Shown here: positions 38,061-40,490 of the stretch, piece after piece
Position numbering within the stretch: the stretch's first letter is position 1
Layout of the letters: every line of letters begins with the position of its first letter
Assembly: GCA_016190445.1 (NCBI GenBank)
Contig: JACPQL010000052.1
Span: forward strand, 1 to 40,490
Source: Chloroflexota bacterium
GTDB taxonomy: Bacteria > Chloroflexota > Dehalococcoidia > Lucifugimonadales > JACPQL01
Length of the DNA stretch: 40,490 nt
Direction: 5' to 3'
Notes under the pieces: model-generated
Seen by the model: only the letters and a program-made list of their open reading frames with translations
The model's database searches: none
What the model was told of the DNA's origin: nothing
Program-made: the position numbers and the translations under genes

Positions 38061-38811
38061 GCCAAGACCAGGGCATACTCGAGAGGGCCCGGCGGGAGCG
38101 GGGGCTGGTCAGAACGCTGGCTATCAGGTCTACCTGTGCTACCGTCAGGCAGGGCCTGGGAGCCTTGACTACCGATGGGAGCTCTGCCAGACGCAAGACG
38201 GGGACGAGAGTGTCCGTGACCGACAGGGCCAGATCGCGGTTGGTGAAGACCACCAGCGGTGTGACAGGCACCTCGAGATGGTTGTCCTCCAGGGTTTCTG
38301 TCACTGCGGAGGCGGCTTTCAGCGCCGCCCTGGCCGGAGAGCGCAGAAGGACCTGCCTTTGACGGCCGGCGCTCCGCGAAGGTCTTCTGCTCCACACATC
38401 CCCTTTGCATCGCACGTAGCCGCTGTGGCCCCTGCTCTCAATGACAAAGACACCTGTTGGTCCCGCGAGCACGTGGTCTACGTCGTCCGACGCTCCTCTA
38501 ATGGCCAGGCCGTTCAGTAGCACAAAGGACTCGTTCAGATCCCCCTTCAAAGCCTCCGTTACCGCTCGTCCTTCCCGTAGATCTGCCTCCAGAGATCTCA
38601 TCGTGCCGCGTGAGGCTGCGAGAGCCAGGGCGAACGGCACAAGCATGCCGGCCAGCACCATGAATATCCATGACTCCCTTGCCACGGTGGCCACGGCGAC
38701 GGTCGTGCCAATCAATGCGAAAAAGCTGAGGGTCAGCCACAGCAGCAGTTGTCGCTGCCTAGTGTAGCGCCAGTGCCGAAATCGCTGGGACCGCGACCGG
38801 AATACTCGCAT
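38053..38811 (-). CDS. NERD-domain membrane protein
   Basis: 252 residues. Two hydrophobic segments near 22-67 follow a basic start; the rest contains a nuclease-related (NERD) core: LLNGLAIRGASDDVDHVLAGPTGVFVIESRGHSG, with the Asp and the ExR-type pair typical of the domain. NERD proteins are predicted DNA-processing or signalling enzymes of unknown role. ATG 38811 is preceded by GGTAGGG; GTG 38814 is also possible. The last codons overlap the nucleoside hydrolase start. Confidence 0.75.
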   Translation of the reverse strand: MRVFRSRSQRFRHWRYTRQRQLLLWLTLSFFALIGTTVAVATVARESWIFMVLAGMLVPFALALAASRGTMRSLEADLREGRAVTEALKGDLNESFVLLNGLAIRGASDDVDHVLAGPTGVFVIESRGHSGYVRCKGDVWSRRPSRSAGRQRQVLLRSPARAALKAASAVTETLEDNHLEVPVTPLVVFTNRDLALSVTDTLVPVLRLAELPSVVKAPRPCLTVAQVDLIASVLTSPRSRRALSSMPWSWHA

Positions 38812-38877
38812 CACCCTACCACCAGAAGCTGCGCCCTTCGGCTGAAGGGCTGCGCACTCTCCACGATTCTAGACGAT

Positions 38878-39870
38878 TCAGGGGCCTGCTGCACGGTGCC
38901 CGCCCCCTCGGTCCGGGGGTGATGGGCGGGTTTCCAGGAAGGACCGCAGCGCCTCCTCTGAAGTGTACTGGAAGCGGAAGCCGGTCTCCCGCTGCACCCT
39001 TTCGGTGCTGGCCACCCAGGGGTAGCGGATGAAGTCCAGACCCACGGAGGGCGAGTCGCTCTGGAGCCTAAACCGCCAGGTAAGCTCTGTCAACCCGTAG
39101 GCCAGGGGCGCGGGCAGCCGCAGCAGCGGTCGGCGTGCCAGGCGTACCATTCGAGAGTAGGGCACCTCACCCCTTCCGGCCACGTTGAACACTCCCGGGT
39201 GCTCCTCAGCCAGGAAGCGCATCAGCAGGTCCACCAGGTCATCCTGGTGAAGGAACTGCATGGGGGGATCGTGGCCGCGGACGGCTATCAGCAGGGGCTT
39301 GAAGAGGGCCCGGGTGATGAAGTTCCTGGCCCCCGGGCCCATGACCACGCAGCCGCGAAGTATGGAGACGCAGGTCCCCGAGTTCTCCTGGGCGTAGGCC
39401 TGGAAGAGGGCCTCGCACGCCACCTTGTCCTCGGCATACTGGAAGCCGGCGGGCGGGCGAGGGGGGGCTCCCTCGTCCAGAGGGACCGGATTGTCGGGGT
39501 GAGGGCCGTAGACGGTGGTGCTGCTGAAGCACGTCAGGTGGGGCACTCCCGCCGCCAGGCAGGCGGCCAGCACGTTCCTGGCACCACCCACGTTGGTGCG
39601 GCGCACCGCCTCCCGGTCACGCCCCGGACGGAGGACAAAGGCCAGGTGCACCAGGGCCTGCACGCCGTGGCGCCGGAGCACATTGTCCAGGGGATCAAGG
39701 ATGTCCTGCTGGTAGAAAGTGACCTTGGCGGGTAAGGCGTCCAGGGGCCGGATGTCCGTGGCCACCACTGACTCCACCCCCGGCTCCCGGGCCAGCCGGT
39801 CCAGGAGGCGGCGGCCCACGTAGCCGGCGGCGCCGGTAACGGCCACGCTGCGGGGCGGAGTGCTAGCCAT
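38878..39870 (-). CDS. NAD-dependent epimerase/dehydratase
   Basis: 330 residues of the extended SDR type: VAVTGAAGYVGRRLLDRL binds NAD, DIRP and the VHLAF strand follow, then FSSTTVYGP and YAEDK (Y-x3-K). C-terminal FNVAGRGEVPYSRM is typical. It may act on a sugar nucleotide or a similar substrate; the family does not decide. ATG 39870 overlaps the upstream gene by 8 bp (ATGGCTAG), so the two are translationally linked. Confidence 0.88.
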   Translation of the reverse strand: MASTPPRSVAVTGAAGYVGRRLLDRLAREPGVESVVATDIRPLDALPAKVTFYQQDILDPLDNVLRRHGVQALVHLAFVLRPGRDREAVRRTNVGGARNVLAACLAAGVPHLTCFSSTTVYGPHPDNPVPLDEGAPPRPPAGFQYAEDKVACEALFQAYAQENSGTCVSILRGCVVMGPGARNFITRALFKPLLIAVRGHDPPMQFLHQDDLVDLLMRFLAEEHPGVFNVAGRGEVPYSRMVRLARRPLLRLPAPLAYGLTELTWRFRLQSDSPSVGLDFIRYPWVASTERVQRETGFRFQYTSEEALRSFLETRPSPPDRGGGHRAAGP

Positions 39871-40231
39871 CGGTGGGGACGTCGGTGAAGTCGAACTCGA
39901 GCAGGCCCAGGCCAGCCACCTCGAAGCGCATGCCTATTTTGCGGGGGCCGGGCGCCAGCGGCTTGCCCTGCACCGTGAGGGTGGTCACTTTATTGAGGGC
40001 CAGGGTGAACGGGGTCCCCTCAGCCACCGCTGTCAGGGGGACCTCCTTGCCATCCGTGGTAAAGGAGGTGGCCTCCAGTGGCACGTCCACCCCGTCCACC
40101 GTTATGGGCATCAGCCGGCGAGCGTACCCTGAGCCGAGCTGGTTCTTTAACTGGAACTGAAAGCCGCCGGGCGTGTTCTTGAGGCTGCCCTTGACGTACA
40201 GCCTGCGGAGAAGAAAAGGTGGCACCTTCAT
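39863..40231 (-). CDS. Conserved hypothetical protein, 122 aa
   Basis: The sequence MKVPPFLLRRLYVKGSLKNT, FQFQLKNQLGSGYARRLMPITVDGVDVPLE and IGMRFEVAGLGLLEFDFTDV suggests a soluble beta-rich protein. I recognise the general pattern from small Chloroflexota and archaeal hypothetical proteins but no established function. GAGGAG lies 7 nt before ATG 40231. First gene of the epimerase-NERD-nucleoside hydrolase group. Confidence 0.65.
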   Translation of the reverse strand: MKVPPFLLRRLYVKGSLKNTPGGFQFQLKNQLGSGYARRLMPITVDGVDVPLEATSFTTDGKEVPLTAVAEGTPFTLALNKVTTLTVQGKPLAPGPRKIGMRFEVAGLGLLEFDFTDVPTDG

Positions 40232-40289
40232 CTCTCAGCTCCTCTATTTTCTTGAGGCTATCCCGAAAATGTTTCTGGGTACCCCCGCC

Positions 40290-40490
40290 TGATGGTCATT
40301 GACCAATCACAGCGACATTGGTGTCGCTTCCTTGGCGAATACCTCATCCTCCTTGCCCCCTTCTCCTGCTGGAGAGGGGGGAGAAAAGATATCTGGGGGA
40401 CACCCCGGCCCTGCACAAAAAGTGCTCCAAAAGGCAGGTGTCTACATTCCCACCCACCCGCCCCATATGTTTTTTAGATTGGGGGACACC
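40290..40490. repeat. Dispersed repeat D, continuing past window end
   Basis: Contains CTCCTGCTGGAGAGGGGGG, CTGGGGGACACCCCGG, CCCACCCACCCGCCC (40449-40463) and TATGTTTTTTAGATTGGGGGACACC, in the order seen at 5172-5218. The last hairpin is cut at the window end. No gene visible. Confidence 0.6.

Overview
The window is about 40 kb of GC-rich bacterial chromosome. Gene density is high, most operons run on the minus strand, and many intergenic gaps hold hairpin-rich dispersed repeats. The gene set suggests an uncultured member of the Chloroflexota, probably near Dehalococcoidia: a DnaD/DnaI-style primosome, two AglD-like flippases, a lipoprotein solute-binding protein with a Pro/Thr linker, an EF-Tu-domain-2-like mini protein, SufBCDSU with a Rieske protein, and bifunctional RibBA and Dcd/Dut. 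This placement is inference; no rRNA is present.

Layout. 1-235: start of an MFS transporter running off the left edge. 446-5035 (minus): HIT protein and a replication operon rplI-dnaB-dnaD-like-tandem DnaC/IstB-like loader. 5515-6780: an MFS transporter convergent with purL. 6758-11601 (minus): purL, two half-size EamA proteins, purQ, yqeY and rpsU (59 aa). 11917-12168: EF-Tu-domain-2-like protein. 12359-16779 (minus): GYD protein and dcd-ribD-ribE-ribBA-ribH. 17035-17853 (minus): an SDR enzyme lacking the usual active-site Lys.

17964-20453 is the most unusual stretch. A tRNA-Gln(UUG) gene is followed by hicB, a start-less hicA, a 60-nt decayed copy of the tRNA, a small membrane protein, a further 18-bp copy of the tRNA 3' end, and a lower-GC gene encoding an N-terminal HEPN domain joined to a probable ligand-binding domain. 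This looks like serial integration at one tRNA, with toxin/defence cargo and no recombinase left.

20560-30900: tatA-mobA, a repeat block, a ferritin-VIT1 fusion, an AglD-like flippase, an ABC exporter pair, msrA, tatD, a second flippase and an orphan solute-binding lipoprotein. 31074-36764 (minus): sufB-sufC-sufD-Rieske-sufS-sufU, with a recognisable promoter and an Rrf2/IscR-like dyad. 36867-40231 (minus): conserved hypothetical, NAD-dependent epimerase, NERD-domain membrane protein and a nucleoside hydrolase.

The nucleoside hydrolase carries a ~255-bp repeat element inserted in frame after its third codon. Removing the element and one copy of its target duplication restores a normal N-terminus. 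A 99-bp core of the same element recurs at 21866-21964 with one mismatch. Other repeats share a 'GGGG-ACA-CCCC' hairpin whose flanking stems differ between copies but still pair, and several carry a potential G-quadruplex tract.
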